61,873 nucleotides of DNA, taken from NCBI GenBank assembly GCA_030150135.1, contig JASLGO010000115.1, forward strand, positions 1-61,873, written 5' to 3'. Shown here piece after piece: positions 1 to 9,845 of the stretch. The notes beneath the pieces were generated by a model, which saw only the letters and a list, made by a program, of their open reading frames with translations, had not been told where the DNA came from and did no database searches. How positions within the stretch are numbered: position 1 is the first letter of the stretch; each line of letters opens with the position of its first letter. A program made the translations under genes and the position numbers. The DNA comes from Aquirhabdus sp. Lineage in GTDB: Bacteria; Pseudomonadota; Gammaproteobacteria; Pseudomonadales; Moraxellaceae.

Positions 1-123
1 TGGCTTTTCGTAGAACTCGCGTTTACGCACGTCAGCCAATACGCCTGCTTTTTCGCATGAGCGTTTGAAACGGCGGATAGCGACGTCAACTGGTTCGCCT
101 TCTTTAAGCTTAACTTGTGGCAT
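1..123 (-). CDS. rpsU: 30S ribosomal protein S21 (partial, 3' end outside window)
   Basis: The reverse strand encodes a protein beginning MPQVKLKEGEPVDVAIRR, the hallmark N-terminus of the small, very basic ribosomal protein S21 of the 30S subunit. Only the first 41 codons are inside the window; the gene runs off the left edge. A GGATG-type ribosome-binding stretch precedes the ATG at 123. A sigma70-like promoter lies about 90 bp upstream (210-238). The family assignment is secure because S21 is short and highly conserved. Confidence 0.96.
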   Translation of the reverse strand, partial: MPQVKLKEGEPVDVAIRRFKRSCEKAGVLADVRKREFYEKP

Positions 124-209
124 GTAACATCCTCGAACTTATGTTCAGTGTTCAATAAATTAGGTTTGGTCTACAAACAAAAAAATGATGTAGATACACG
201 AAGGCGGTT

Positions 210-238
210 ATTCTAACGTGAAGAATAGAGTTAGACAA
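210..238 (-). promoter_or_regulatory. Sigma70-type promoter for rpsU
   Basis: On the minus strand there is a -35 TTGTCT (233-238), a 17-nt spacer and a -10 TAGAAT (210-215). Both boxes match the consensus in most positions with ideal spacing. Transcription would start near 203 and give an rpsU leader of about 80 nt. The promoter separates rpsU from the upstream tssA gene on the same strand. It is inferred from motif and spacing only. Confidence 0.6.
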
Positions 239-277
239 GTCTTCGTTGTTCTGAAATCTATGGTTTTTTAAAAATAT

Positions 278-1357
278 TTACTCATTTTGATGTGTTGGAT
301 TGATGCCGAGGAGCTCATTAAGTGAGTCGAGAGGGTTGTTGTCCTTTACCACATGAGCAAGCCATTCGTGTAGCGGCATATTTGCCCAACGTATTGTTTT
401 TTTAAGCATATAACTGACAGGGCTATGCGGTTCATAAATGATAAAATATTCACTAATTTGTTGCAGCACTTGCATGGCTTGTTGGCGGTTTTGAATATGC
501 CCGTTGCTGTTAGGGTTAAAAGTCATCGGATGTGCGTTATTTTGAGGAGTCATTTCTACTGATTCCTCTTGGGCGGCTAGACTTGGAACTCCGCCACGAT
601 CACGTAAGGTTCGTTCTAAATAATCCTGAATTAAGTCAAATGTTTTATTCATCGTGCCAAATGCTGGTGCATCTAAACCGAGGTACTCATCTAGTGTTTT
701 GGTAAAAACTTTCCATACGGTTTGAGCTTGGGTTAAAGATTGAAAAGATTGCTGAAGCGTTTGGAGTGGCGTAGCATTTTGGCTTTCGATAAATTGCTCT
801 AATGTGATTTTATCAGTTGACGGTTCGTCATAAAAATCAGCATTGCTATCCATTGTTGCTTTCAGTTGGCGAGCTGATTCGAGGTCATTGTAGTTCAGTA
901 TGTGTTTTGCTGAATGAGTCAGCGGAGTCTGGCGCAGAAGGCGATTGGATTGCTGAACAAACCAATTGAGTAAACTGATGCGAGCTTCTTGATCGCCGTC
1001 ATCCGCGATTGGATGTAAATCTTGCCAGTAGGTTGTGATGAGTCCATTTAATAACTCTAAACCCGATGAGAAACCAGCAAAACCTTGGGTATGTGTGGCG
1101 GCTTCGGTATACCAAAGGCCTAAACGCAAATCTTTAGCGCGAGTCGTCAGTAAATCGATACATTGTTTTTCAATAAAAGGCCAGTTGGCAATTTTTCGCT
1201 CTGTAACCCATGCACCTTGATCAAGTGAAGAATCTTCTTCAATTCGGGATTGTTGAATTGCGTCAAATTCGGGTGAGAAGGACATGTCTTCACCGCATGG
1301 ATCATGACCATCAAGCGGTGCAAGGAGTCGGGTATAAAGTGATGCGGTATCAAGCAT
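278..1357 (-). CDS. tssA: Type VI secretion system protein TssA (ImpA family)
   Basis: The 359-residue protein starts with the ImpA-type N-terminal domain (roughly residues 10-130), including the characteristic segment DGHDPCGEDMSFSPEFDAI near residue 18. TssA proteins cap or organise the baseplate and tail tip during sheath assembly of type VI secretion in the cytoplasm. The C-terminal third carries a short helical region rather than a long VgrG-like extension. The start overlaps the 3' end of tssH by 8 bp, so the two are translationally coupled. No other core tss gene is in the window: rpsU follows directly. The family call is firm. Which TssA class it belongs to cannot be told by eye. Confidence 0.88.
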   Translation of the reverse strand: MLDTASLYTRLLAPLDGHDPCGEDMSFSPEFDAIQQSRIEEDSSLDQGAWVTERKIANWPFIEKQCIDLLTTRAKDLRLGLWYTEAATHTQGFAGFSSGLELLNGLITTYWQDLHPIADDGDQEARISLLNWFVQQSNRLLRQTPLTHSAKHILNYNDLESARQLKATMDSNADFYDEPSTDKITLEQFIESQNATPLQTLQQSFQSLTQAQTVWKVFTKTLDEYLGLDAPAFGTMNKTFDLIQDYLERTLRDRGGVPSLAAQEESVEMTPQNNAHPMTFNPNSNGHIQNRQQAMQVLQQISEYFIIYEPHSPVSYMLKKTIRWANMPLHEWLAHVVKDNNPLDSLNELLGINPTHQNE

Positions 1358-4079
1358 GTTCAGTCACCTCAGCTTTGACTTTTTGAGAGGTTTTCTTTTT
1401 AGGTTTTACCGATTTTGTTGTTTGAGCGATGGATGTTGGGTGTGTGAGTTGATAGTGAATTTGATCATCGTCGCTGACTGTGATGTGTATATGGCTTGGT
1501 GTATTTCCATCAACCATAGATGTTAAAAGATGGGAGGCGAGTTGAGGTAATACTGTGCCACTTAAGATATGGTCAATATTTCGAGCACCACTATCTACCT
1601 CAGTACAACGTGTCAAAATGAGCTCGATGAGTTCATCGTCATAGCTAAGCATCGTGCGATGACGATGATGTAGGCGCTGTACGATTTTACTGAGTTTGTG
1701 TTCAATAATTTGCGCCAATAGATCGTCGTGCATTGGATAAAACGGAATGATTGTCATACGTCCTAAGAATGCAGGTTTAAATGCTTTATGTAAGCTCGGT
1801 TGCAATAGCTCAAGCATTTGCGCAGGATCGGGTCTGTCTTCAATAGGTTGATTGAGGCAGTGCTGCATGATCGTGGACGAACCGACGTTTGAGGTGAGAA
1901 TAATAAGACAATTACGGAAGTCGATGTGTCGTCCTTCACCATCTTCCAGCGAACCCTTATCAAAAACTTGATAGAAAAGCTCTTGAACATCGTTGTGTGC
2001 TTTTTCAATTTCATCCAGCAAAATCACGCTATATGGATGACGACGGACGGCTTCAGTCAAAACACCGCCTTGACCATAACCCACATAACCAGGAGGTGAG
2101 CCTTTTAATGATGAAACGGTGTGTGCTTCTTGGTATTCCGACATATTGATGGTGATCAGATTGCGCTCTCCACCGTAGAGTTCTTCTGCCAAAGCCAGTG
2201 CAGTTTCTGTTTTTCCGACACCGCTTGGACCTACAAAGAGAAATACACCTTGTGGTTTAGTCGGGTCTTCGAGTTGTGCGCGTGCGGTTTTAATGCGCTG
2301 CGTTAAGCCATGTAAAACATGGGGTTGTCCCATGACACGTTGTGCGAGTTGATCTTCAAGTTTGAGTACAGCCTGAATTTCATCAATCATCATTTTACCA
2401 ACAGGAACGCCTGTCCAGTCGGCAATAATTTCAGTCACAATCTGACTGTCTAATCGCTCGTAAATAAGTGGCGAGCCTGCCTGAATTTTCTTGAGTTCGG
2501 CTCGGAGGTTATCAAGATCTTTTTGTAGTTTAGGTTTTGCCTCGGTAGATTGTTCAATGTCAGCATTTGCAGCTTTAATTTTTTCTAAGAGTGTTAATTC
2601 TTGCTGCCAGCGATCAGTCATATTTTTAAGGTCTGATGCTGTATTCTCGATGAGCGTTTTAACTTCAGTCAAGCGCTCAAGTTGCTCGCTATTAGCAACT
2701 AGGCGTTGTTCATTGGCAAGTAGCGCTTGTTCTAATTTTAAGTTGTGCAAATGCGCTTGTAGCCGATCAATTGCCGCAGGTTGTGCTGTTTGTGATAGAG
2801 CAACGCGTGCAGCAGCTGTATCGAGTACGCTAATGGCTTTATCTGGGAGCTGGCGACCTGTGATGTAGCGTGCTGATGCCGTTGCAGCGGCAACAAGTGC
2901 ATCATCTTGAATGACGATCCCAAAATGCTCTGACATGACTGGAACGATTGCGCGGAGCATTTGAATCGCGACTTCAACGGTTGGTTCTTCAACTTTGACC
3001 ACCTGAAAACGACGAGTGAGGGCAGCGTCCTTTTCAAAGTATTGCTTATATTCACTCCAAGTCGTTGCAGCAATTGTACGAAGCTCTCCGCGGGCTAAAG
3101 CGGGTTTCAATAAGTTTGCGGCGTCGTTTTGGCCAGCTTGGCCGCCAGCACCAATTAATGTATGTGCTTCATCGATAAATAGAATAATCGGGTGCGATGA
3201 TTGGCGAACTTCATTGATGACGCCTTTCAGACGATTTTCAAATTCACCTTTTACACTTGCGCCAGCTTGCATCAGACCCATATCTAAGGTGTGAATTTCA
3301 ACATGTTGTAAGGCTTCAGGAACTTGTCCTTGACTGATTTTAAGTGCCATGCCTTCGACGACAGCCGTTTTTCCGACCCCTGCTTCGCCAGTCAGAATGG
3401 GGTTGTTTTGGCGGCGGCGCATGAGAATATCCATCATTTGCCGAATTTCAAATTCGCGTCCAATCACAGGATCAATTTCACCGTTACGAGCGCGTTCAGT
3501 GAGGTTGATTGTGAATTGATCTAGCGCAGGGGTTTTCTGTTTTGAATTTTTATCCGTATCTATGATTGTTTCTTCTTCAAGTGATTCATTGTGCGCATGA
3601 ACGTCTGTTTCCGCTGACAGCTTGCAGAGCTCTAATAGCTTGTGCTTGATCGTATCGATTGGAAATTCGTCAAATTGTTTGGATGTTCTAATTGCTGATT
3701 GCCGTAAGTCTATGATGGTCAGTAAAGCAATGAGCAAATGTCCGCTACGAATATGCGATGTTCCGTTATCAATCGAAGCAAGCAACCATGCTTGTTCTAA
3801 TAAGCGTGACAGAGGGACAGAAAATACTGGCGTGCGTTGATTTCCTTTTTTTAACGTTTCCATCTCAAGCATTAGATCGTTTTGTAGTTGTTCGATCGAA
3901 ACATGAAAACGTTTACTGAGTACGGCTAAATCATTGTCAGGCTGTGTAAACAAGATATGAAAAAAATGCTCTAACTCAATTTCATAATGTGTTTTTGATA
4001 CACATAAGTTGGCGGCTTGTTCTAAGGCGAGGCGATTGTTGGGCGATAGCTTGTTAATTAATACTTTTAAATTACTCAT
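1350..4079 (-). CDS. tssH: Type VI secretion AAA+ ATPase TssH (ClpV)
   Basis: A ClpB-like double AAA+ ATPase of about 909 residues that disassembles contracted TssB/TssC sheaths for reuse. The N-terminal Clp-N region (about 1-150) begins MSNLKVLINKLSPNNRLALE. The first Walker A is GEAGVGKTA with its Walker B (LFIDEAHTLIGAG), a coiled-coil middle section follows, and the second AAA domain has GPSGVGKTE. I chose the ATG at 4079 rather than one 15 codons upstream because an AAGAGAG ribosome-binding site lies a few bases before it and the protein then starts at the family's usual N-terminus. The length and 'TssH' rather than ClpB identity fit its coupling to tssA. The C-terminus is Lys-rich (about the last 25 residues). 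Confidence 0.9.
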   Translation of the reverse strand: MSNLKVLINKLSPNNRLALEQAANLCVSKTHYEIELEHFFHILFTQPDNDLAVLSKRFHVSIEQLQNDLMLEMETLKKGNQRTPVFSVPLSRLLEQAWLLASIDNGTSHIRSGHLLIALLTIIDLRQSAIRTSKQFDEFPIDTIKHKLLELCKLSAETDVHAHNESLEEETIIDTDKNSKQKTPALDQFTINLTERARNGEIDPVIGREFEIRQMMDILMRRRQNNPILTGEAGVGKTAVVEGMALKISQGQVPEALQHVEIHTLDMGLMQAGASVKGEFENRLKGVINEVRQSSHPIILFIDEAHTLIGAGGQAGQNDAANLLKPALARGELRTIAATTWSEYKQYFEKDAALTRRFQVVKVEEPTVEVAIQMLRAIVPVMSEHFGIVIQDDALVAAATASARYITGRQLPDKAISVLDTAAARVALSQTAQPAAIDRLQAHLHNLKLEQALLANEQRLVANSEQLERLTEVKTLIENTASDLKNMTDRWQQELTLLEKIKAANADIEQSTEAKPKLQKDLDNLRAELKKIQAGSPLIYERLDSQIVTEIIADWTGVPVGKMMIDEIQAVLKLEDQLAQRVMGQPHVLHGLTQRIKTARAQLEDPTKPQGVFLFVGPSGVGKTETALALAEELYGGERNLITINMSEYQEAHTVSSLKGSPPGYVGYGQGGVLTEAVRRHPYSVILLDEIEKAHNDVQELFYQVFDKGSLEDGEGRHIDFRNCLIILTSNVGSSTIMQHCLNQPIEDRPDPAQMLELLQPSLHKAFKPAFLGRMTIIPFYPMHDDLLAQIIEHKLSKIVQRLHHRHRTMLSYDDELIELILTRCTEVDSGARNIDHILSGTVLPQLASHLLTSMVDGNTPSHIHITVSDDDQIHYQLTHPTSIAQTTKSVKPKKKTSQKVKAEVTEHA

Positions 4080-4399
4080 GATTCTCTCTTGTGGCTCTTC
4101 TGTTGTTCTGTCTTTTTTAAACAATTATTGTTAAAAAGTTGTAAGGACAATGCACATTGACAATGTCTAAAAGTAAAACGCGGCGGATTATGCCGTAAAA
4201 GAAATCATCATGTTAAGTAGGATGAGTTGATTGATTAGCAAAGAAATGTACCGAATGTGATGAAGGTCACATAGTGGTTCTTTTTTAGAAAATATTTTTA
4301 AATAATCATGGACATAAGATAAATTCTGGTGGGCTGTATATTGCTTATTTTAATGCTGAATTTTTGAAAAGTTTCGATACACTTAACACGACTTCTCAA

Positions 4400-4428
4400 C
4401 TGAAAGTCATCGCCTAGCGTGCTATGGT
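4400..4428 (+). promoter_or_regulatory. Possible promoter for the 4494 gene; tssH/4494 divergent spacer
   Basis: The 414-bp spacer 4080-4493 separates the divergent tssH and the small gene at 4494. The only reasonable plus-strand promoter I see is CTGAAA (4400-4405), 17 nt, TATGGT (4423-4428). No convincing tssH promoter stood out in the very AT-rich left half. Nothing else in the spacer looks like a gene. Confidence 0.3.
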
Positions 4429-4493
4429 CTGATCAGATTTTGAACTTTTTTAAAATTGATTTCTAAAAAAATTGAGTCAGAGAGGACGTGCTT

Positions 4494-4754
4494 ATGAATG
4501 GCCACCGACTGATGAATAGTCATTTTATTGATACGAATAATAATGCGCTGGTCAATGCTTTGTTGGCAAAAGCAGCACATGAACAAGATTCAAAAGAGTT
4601 GATGCGTGCGGTGGATAAGAGTAAATATTCGCGTCAGCATCGTGCGTTGGTTATTGCTGTATTGGCATTAGATCAACAGAACACACTAAAAAAGATCATG
4701 GATGAACAGCGCAATTGCAGTCGTTCAATTCAACGTTTAAGTCAGCATGAATAA
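4494..4754 (+). CDS. Small hypothetical protein (86 aa)
   Basis: I do not recognise this protein. It is short, soluble and mostly helical, rich in charged and Gln residues, with no signal peptide or membrane segment. I place the start at the ATG at 4494 because the AGAGAGGA ribosome-binding site (4479-4486) is 7 nt from it but only 1 nt from the GTG at 4488. It is transcribed away from tssH and converges on sbcC. Codon use looks normal, with a clear Shine-Dalgarno sequence, so it is probably real. Its position beside tssH is no evidence of a secretion role. Confidence 0.6.
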   Translation: MNGHRLMNSHFIDTNNNALVNALLAKAAHEQDSKELMRAVDKSKYSRQHRALVIAVLALDQQNTLKKIMDEQRNCSRSIQRLSQHE

Positions 4755-4829
4755 TTTTGATATTCCAAAACTTATTTATCCATACAAATTTTTCATCTCT
4801 AATCTAATATGTAATGACGAATCAATATT

Positions 4830-7800
4830 TTATGTATTGTTGACAATTTGAAAGGTTGATACGCCAAGCCCCGCTGATTTACTGACTTTGATTTGCACAT
4901 TAATCCTTTCCTTCAGTCCTTCCACATGACTAATGACACCGATCATTTTGCCGCTCGCATTAATGGCGTCTAGCGCACTGAGGGCAGTTTCAAGAGTTTC
5001 TCCATCCAAGGTTCCAAACCCTTCATCTAAAAACAGCGAATCAATCGATGTTTTATGACTGACTAAATCTGAAAGCGCCAATGCCAGCGCTAGGCTAACG
5101 AGGAAGCTTTCGCCACCCGATAAAGTGCGGGTATCGCGAGCAACATCACCCTGCCAAGTGTCAATGATTTCAAGGTCGAGCTCACCTGTGGATTTGCGTT
5201 GTAATTGGTAGCGACCATCTAATCGGGCAAGATGACGATTCGCGAGATGCATTAAATGATCAAGTGTTAATCCTTGTGCGAATTTGCGGTATTTGTCACC
5301 TTTTGCAGAACCGATGAGGCTATTGAGTCGTTCCCATATATCAATTTCAGCAGTTTGTTGCGCAATTTGAGTCAGTAAGGCTTGCTGATTCCCTTTACGT
5401 TGGTCATCGTCCGCCAACTGGGTTTGAAGTGCGCCTAATTGGCGAGATACTTCTTGACGTTTCTCATCAAATTCTTTGATCTGTTGCTCAAGTTCCACCA
5501 AAGTCAGTGAGGTGAGCGCAAGTTGTTGCTGCTGAATATATTTGTCAGTAGTGGATTGTTGTGTTGCCTTGGCAAACGTTACGGCTTGATTCAGTTGTTC
5601 TTTTAACTTGCTGAGATGGTGTCGATCTTCGTCGGAGATTAATGCAGATTGAAATGCTGCTAAATCAGTAAATACGCTCGTAGTTAGTGCGGTATTCCAA
5701 GCACTTTCAGCGGTGAGTAAATGGTTTTGATGTGCCTTGAAGTCTGATTGTAGTTGCTGATATTGACCTGCTAATTGTGATTGTTTGTTGGTTAGCTGTT
5801 CAATTGCAGAGATGCAATCTTTTAATGTATCGCTGGCATTTCTATCTGAATCTGAATGATATGACGTGAGGTCAGCTTCGCCCAATTTTTGCCAACGACT
5901 TTGCCATTCCTGTGCTTGTTGAGTCAGGTTAGTGAGTGCGGTTTGTTGACGAGCAATTTCCGTAGAAGTTTGTCGTAAGGTTTGCTGAGTCTGCTGCCAT
6001 TTTTTCCATGCTTGTTCTTGTTCTAATAGCCAAGAGCTTGAGTCTGTCGGAACAGTGAAACCTGCCTTGGAAATCTCGGTGACGATTTGCTGATTCAGCG
6101 TAGTCTCTGCCTGCCTTGTTTCAGCTTGTTTTGTTTGCAGTGCTGCTAGATTTTCGCCACTATTTTTTTGAGCTTGTTGTAAGAGATTTAACTGATTTTG
6201 TTCTGCTTGACTGCGTAAGGTGTGTTGATGCGCGGTTTGTTTGGCTTGCTCAAGTGCTCTTTCAGCTTCTTCAGCTACTTTCAACGTTCTGTTAATGTGC
6301 TCATTATCCTTTAATGCTTCTTCATTTAGGTTGTGCAGCAGATCAGGGGTTTGCCATGCATTCTGGTTGAGTGTTTGGTTGGGTTGGAGAGATAGGGCAA
6401 TATTTTGCCACGCTTGCAAAACGGTTTCATATTCCAGTTTTGAAGCTGATATTGTTTTAACGAGTTGTTCTTGGTCTTTTTTTAACTTTTCAAGTTCGAT
6501 TCTTTCCTGTTGACCTTTTTCCCTTAAAGCGACAAGTTCGTCTTCTTTAGCTTTTAATGCAGTGTGAGTTGCAGAAATATCGAGTGCCTGATATGCCTTG
6601 ATCGCAGGGTGGTCGGTTGATCCACACAGCGGGCAAGCATCTCCTGCTTGCAAGGACGCACGTTGTTCATCCAGACTGCGAATACGCTGTTCTTGCTCTA
6701 GTAATTTTTTCTTATCATTGACCTGTTCGTCGACTTGTTTGTATTGCGCGCGCAGTTGGGTGAGGAGCTGATCTTGTTCAGTGATCTTTTTTTCAATCTG
6801 TGTGAGATTGTTTTGATCAGTCACTTGTTGCAAAGACAGTGTTCTGAGCTGAGTTGCGTTAATGACAAGATCTTTCAGCATTTGCAGATGTTGTTGACTT
6901 GTTTGCCATTGGCTGCGAAGTGTCGGTATCGTTTGCCCTCCTAAAAGTGTATCTAATCGAATTGTCGCCGTATTGACTGTCTCGCTTGCCTGACTTACGG
7001 CAGTTTTTGCCGCATCATATTTTTTTTGTTGCTGAATAATCTCATGATTCCGCAGGCTCATTTCATCGTTTAATTTAATGATGGCGTTATTCTGCGTTTG
7101 GAGATCGGATTCTAGTTTGGCTTGCTGTTCAAACTGTCCGCGCCAAATCCCGAGTTTTTCTCCAAGCTGCGCATAATGATTGTGTTGTTCACACCATTCG
7201 GTTTGTTGCTGTTGATCATCTAAGAACTTAGTCAGTTGTAATTGGTTGACCTGCACAATCTGTGCAGAGATTTGATGCGCTTGCCAATGACGGGTGATCG
7301 ACTGCTGCCGTGTAGTATCCAAGTCTTGCTGTACTGTCTGAAGTGCCGTTTGGGTGGTAGAGCAGAGTTTTTCTGCGCGTTGCCAATCCTGAAACAAAGG
7401 CTTAATTGCTTCGGCAGGGACACTGTTTGCTAGCCGCTCTAGATCTGGTGCGGCTTGGTTGAGGGCATGATTGGCGTTTTGTAGTGTTTCCTCGGCTGTA
7501 ATTTTGTCTTTTTCAGATTGCGCTAAATCACGTCTCCATTGTCTGTATTGTTGAGCAATATTGAGTGTATTTTGAGCGTGTTCTGATTGAGATTTGAGTG
7601 CAGTGATTTCCTCTAGTTTGGTCTGGCGTTGTTCTTCATTCAACAACGCCATGCCTGATGCCTGAGCTTGTAATTGGGCTAATGCTTGCTTGTCATCTCG
7701 AACCTGATTGAATACATATTCAGAAATTTGACCATAAATTTCTGTTCCAGTGAGTTCTTCTAAAAGTTCTGCACGTTCATTGGCATTCGCATTGAGGAAA

Positions 7801-8273
7801 GCAGCAAAGCCCCCTTGCGCGAGCATCATCGATTTGGTGAATCGTGCAAAATCTAGCCCAGTAATTTCTTCTATTTTTGTCAGTTTTTCCTTTGTTTGGC
7901 TAGCAAGAATGTCGCCATTTCCATCCGCCAATTCTACTTTAGGATCTTGCAATTTGCCGTCGCTTTTATCCCGTGATCGACGCTGACTCCAGAATGCTCG
8001 GTAGATTTTATCTTTGACCTCGAACTCTACTTCAGCAAGACAATGCGAAGTATGACGGGTCATAATTTGATTGGTTGAGGCATTAATTTTGAGGCGCGGC
8101 GTTTCGTGGTATAAGGCAAGACAAATGGCATCCAGCAAGGTGGATTTTCCTGCGCCTGTTTGACCTGTAATGGCAAACAACCCGTTATCTTTAAACGGAT
8201 ATTGGGTAAAGTCGACTTCCCATTTCCCCTTGAGTGAGTTTAGATTTTCTAGTCGCAACTTTAATATTTTCAT
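4830..8273 (-). CDS. sbcC: Exonuclease subunit SbcC
   Basis: An SMC/Rad50-type ATPase of 1147 residues that works with SbcD to open hairpins and process double-strand ends. Visible parts in order: N-terminal Walker A GQTGAGKST (about residue 38-46), a Q-loop region, and a very long Gln/Leu-rich coiled coil. A zinc-hook CPLC follows at about residues 545-548, then the second coiled-coil arm and a C-terminal ABC signature (LSGGESF) with Walker B (DSLFLDEGFGTLD). The start overlaps the sbcD stop as ATGA, so the two are one operon. The length is normal for the family. Confidence 0.95.
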   Translation of the reverse strand: MKILKLRLENLNSLKGKWEVDFTQYPFKDNGLFAITGQTGAGKSTLLDAICLALYHETPRLKINASTNQIMTRHTSHCLAEVEFEVKDKIYRAFWSQRRSRDKSDGKLQDPKVELADGNGDILASQTKEKLTKIEEITGLDFARFTKSMMLAQGGFAAFLNANANERAELLEELTGTEIYGQISEYVFNQVRDDKQALAQLQAQASGMALLNEEQRQTKLEEITALKSQSEHAQNTLNIAQQYRQWRRDLAQSEKDKITAEETLQNANHALNQAAPDLERLANSVPAEAIKPLFQDWQRAEKLCSTTQTALQTVQQDLDTTRQQSITRHWQAHQISAQIVQVNQLQLTKFLDDQQQQTEWCEQHNHYAQLGEKLGIWRGQFEQQAKLESDLQTQNNAIIKLNDEMSLRNHEIIQQQKKYDAAKTAVSQASETVNTATIRLDTLLGGQTIPTLRSQWQTSQQHLQMLKDLVINATQLRTLSLQQVTDQNNLTQIEKKITEQDQLLTQLRAQYKQVDEQVNDKKKLLEQEQRIRSLDEQRASLQAGDACPLCGSTDHPAIKAYQALDISATHTALKAKEDELVALREKGQQERIELEKLKKDQEQLVKTISASKLEYETVLQAWQNIALSLQPNQTLNQNAWQTPDLLHNLNEEALKDNEHINRTLKVAEEAERALEQAKQTAHQHTLRSQAEQNQLNLLQQAQKNSGENLAALQTKQAETRQAETTLNQQIVTEISKAGFTVPTDSSSWLLEQEQAWKKWQQTQQTLRQTSTEIARQQTALTNLTQQAQEWQSRWQKLGEADLTSYHSDSDRNASDTLKDCISAIEQLTNKQSQLAGQYQQLQSDFKAHQNHLLTAESAWNTALTTSVFTDLAAFQSALISDEDRHHLSKLKEQLNQAVTFAKATQQSTTDKYIQQQQLALTSLTLVELEQQIKEFDEKRQEVSRQLGALQTQLADDDQRKGNQQALLTQIAQQTAEIDIWERLNSLIGSAKGDKYRKFAQGLTLDHLMHLANRHLARLDGRYQLQRKSTGELDLEIIDTWQGDVARDTRTLSGGESFLVSLALALALSDLVSHKTSIDSLFLDEGFGTLDGETLETALSALDAINASGKMIGVISHVEGLKERINVQIKVSKSAGLGVSTFQIVNNT

Positions 8274-9499
8274 TGTGCATCTCCCGTATCTCCGTGCAGG
8301 CGCTCAATCACACTGCGATAACGGACATGCAGCTGTTTGACTATTTCGGGTTCTAATTCTTCTTGGGCAAGACGTTTTTCAAAGACATCCAACGTGGTTA
8401 ACTCACTGAGTGTTTCTTTGTCAAAAGCCTGTAAACGTGCCACATTCTCACTGCGGTCACGTCGAATCCGTAATACTTCAACAGGAAATTTCTCGCAAAT
8501 AGCTTCAATACGCGGTTGCAGATCTGACAGATAGTCATCATCTTTGACTGTGACTTCTAGCCAAACCGGAGTGGCAGGAGTACCTAGCTTTGCAACTTCA
8601 GCAATCTGCCTTTCTAACTCAGTTAAGTTTCCTTTGATGGTCACGAGTGGTTGGAAACAAGGAACAAACAGAGGCGTAATTTCTTTCAATCCCAGCTCAT
8701 CGAATTCCACCAATAAAACTTCTTTTGGTTTACCGATCTCGTCGAAACTCAGTGGGATAGGAGAACCGCTATAGCGGATATGTTCAAGACCGCCTACTTT
8801 TTGCGGGCGGTGGATATGACCCAATGCGATGTAATCAGCAGGTGGAAACGCCGCTGTAGGAAAAGCCTCCAATGAACCAACGTAGATTTCTCTCACAGAT
8901 TCACTTGCACTAGCACCGACGGTCGTGAGGTGACCCGTTGCGATAATGGGTAGTTGAGAGTCGAGTTCTAAACGTTTTGCTTCAGCAAGTTGGAAAAGTT
9001 GTTGATAATGATTGAGAATTGCTTCTTGTAATGTGAACTGTTTTTCCTGAGCATTTTGACCTGCCACGCTCTGCATCACATCACGCGCGCGGATAAATGG
9101 AATACCACAAAGCAATGCCGCAGGTTTTCCTTGTCGATTTTCAAGGACGATGAGCTGCTGATCAATGGTTTCTGTTACTGAAGGGATGACGATTGTACTC
9201 AAACGAGACAAGATATTTTTGCTTTCACCCAACATAGCAACCGAATCGTGATTTCCTCCAAGAATGACCAGTTTGGTGCCCACATCATGCAAATCACCAA
9301 TAAATTCGTTGTACATTTCACGCGCATAACTGGGCGGCGTGCCTGTATCAAAAATATCTCCTGCGATGATGACTGCATCCACCTGATACTCGACAACTTG
9401 TGCGATCAACCAAGCGAGAAATGCTTGATGTTCCGCTTGCCTTGTTTTACCCATGAAATGTTGACCGAGGTGCCAGTCGGAAGTGTGGATGATTTTCAT
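8270..9499 (-). CDS. sbcD: Exonuclease subunit SbcD
   Basis: The nuclease partner of SbcC, of the Mre11-type calcineurin-like phosphoesterase family. The N-terminus MKIIHTSDWHLGQ is the classic first metal-binding motif (D and H). GDIFDTG follows near residue 50 and GGNHDS near residue 85, with a later GHIHRPQ. I start at the ATG at 9499 because the family begins exactly at this motif; an open reading frame extends 50 codons upstream but is unlike SbcD. Length 409 residues is typical. It overlaps sbcC by 4 bp and is the first gene of the operon. Confidence 0.95.
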   Translation of the reverse strand: MKIIHTSDWHLGQHFMGKTRQAEHQAFLAWLIAQVVEYQVDAVIIAGDIFDTGTPPSYAREMYNEFIGDLHDVGTKLVILGGNHDSVAMLGESKNILSRLSTIVIPSVTETIDQQLIVLENRQGKPAALLCGIPFIRARDVMQSVAGQNAQEKQFTLQEAILNHYQQLFQLAEAKRLELDSQLPIIATGHLTTVGASASESVREIYVGSLEAFPTAAFPPADYIALGHIHRPQKVGGLEHIRYSGSPIPLSFDEIGKPKEVLLVEFDELGLKEITPLFVPCFQPLVTIKGNLTELERQIAEVAKLGTPATPVWLEVTVKDDDYLSDLQPRIEAICEKFPVEVLRIRRDRSENVARLQAFDKETLSELTTLDVFEKRLAQEELEPEIVKQLHVRYRSVIERLHGDTGDAQ

Positions 9500-9845
9500 A
9501 GAGTGAATGTTCTGCCAGATTTCATGGGTGCTTTTTGATGTATGCAGTTTGATGTAAATCGTTTGAAGCAAACTGATTGTATCGCAAAGGATTGGGATGG
9601 TCATCCTTTGAATAATGTTGATTTTCAGCATTGGTTCAATAACTTGCAAGAATGGACATGTAATTTAATGAAGTCATGCTGAGTTGTTCATAATGATGAG
9701 TTTTTGATGTGATATACAGTGTAAAAACGAGTCATAGTCAGAGTAGAATCATGATGGCTTGATCGGAATTAGTCATCATGTTGTACATTTTTATATTTAG
9801 AAAATGATGTACTCTTATCCAGAATTAATTTCCTCAGAGGACGAT
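9500..9845. other. Spacer between sbcD and the divergent crotonase gene
   Basis: 346 bp of AT-rich sequence between two divergent genes. The reading frame continuous with sbcD has no good start. I see a ribosome-binding site (CAGAGG, 9835-9840) for the crotonase gene but no promoter I would defend, no repeat and no RNA fold. Confidence 0.4.

Noticed and set aside
4494..4754. Type VI effector or immunity gene because it lies beside tssH
   Set aside because: It is divergent, soluble and without any toxin, PAAR or signal features; proximity is the only argument.
4830..9499. A phage-defence ATPase/nuclease pair
   Set aside because: The zinc hook, Walker motifs and SbcD phosphoesterase motifs identify the common SbcCD repair nuclease.
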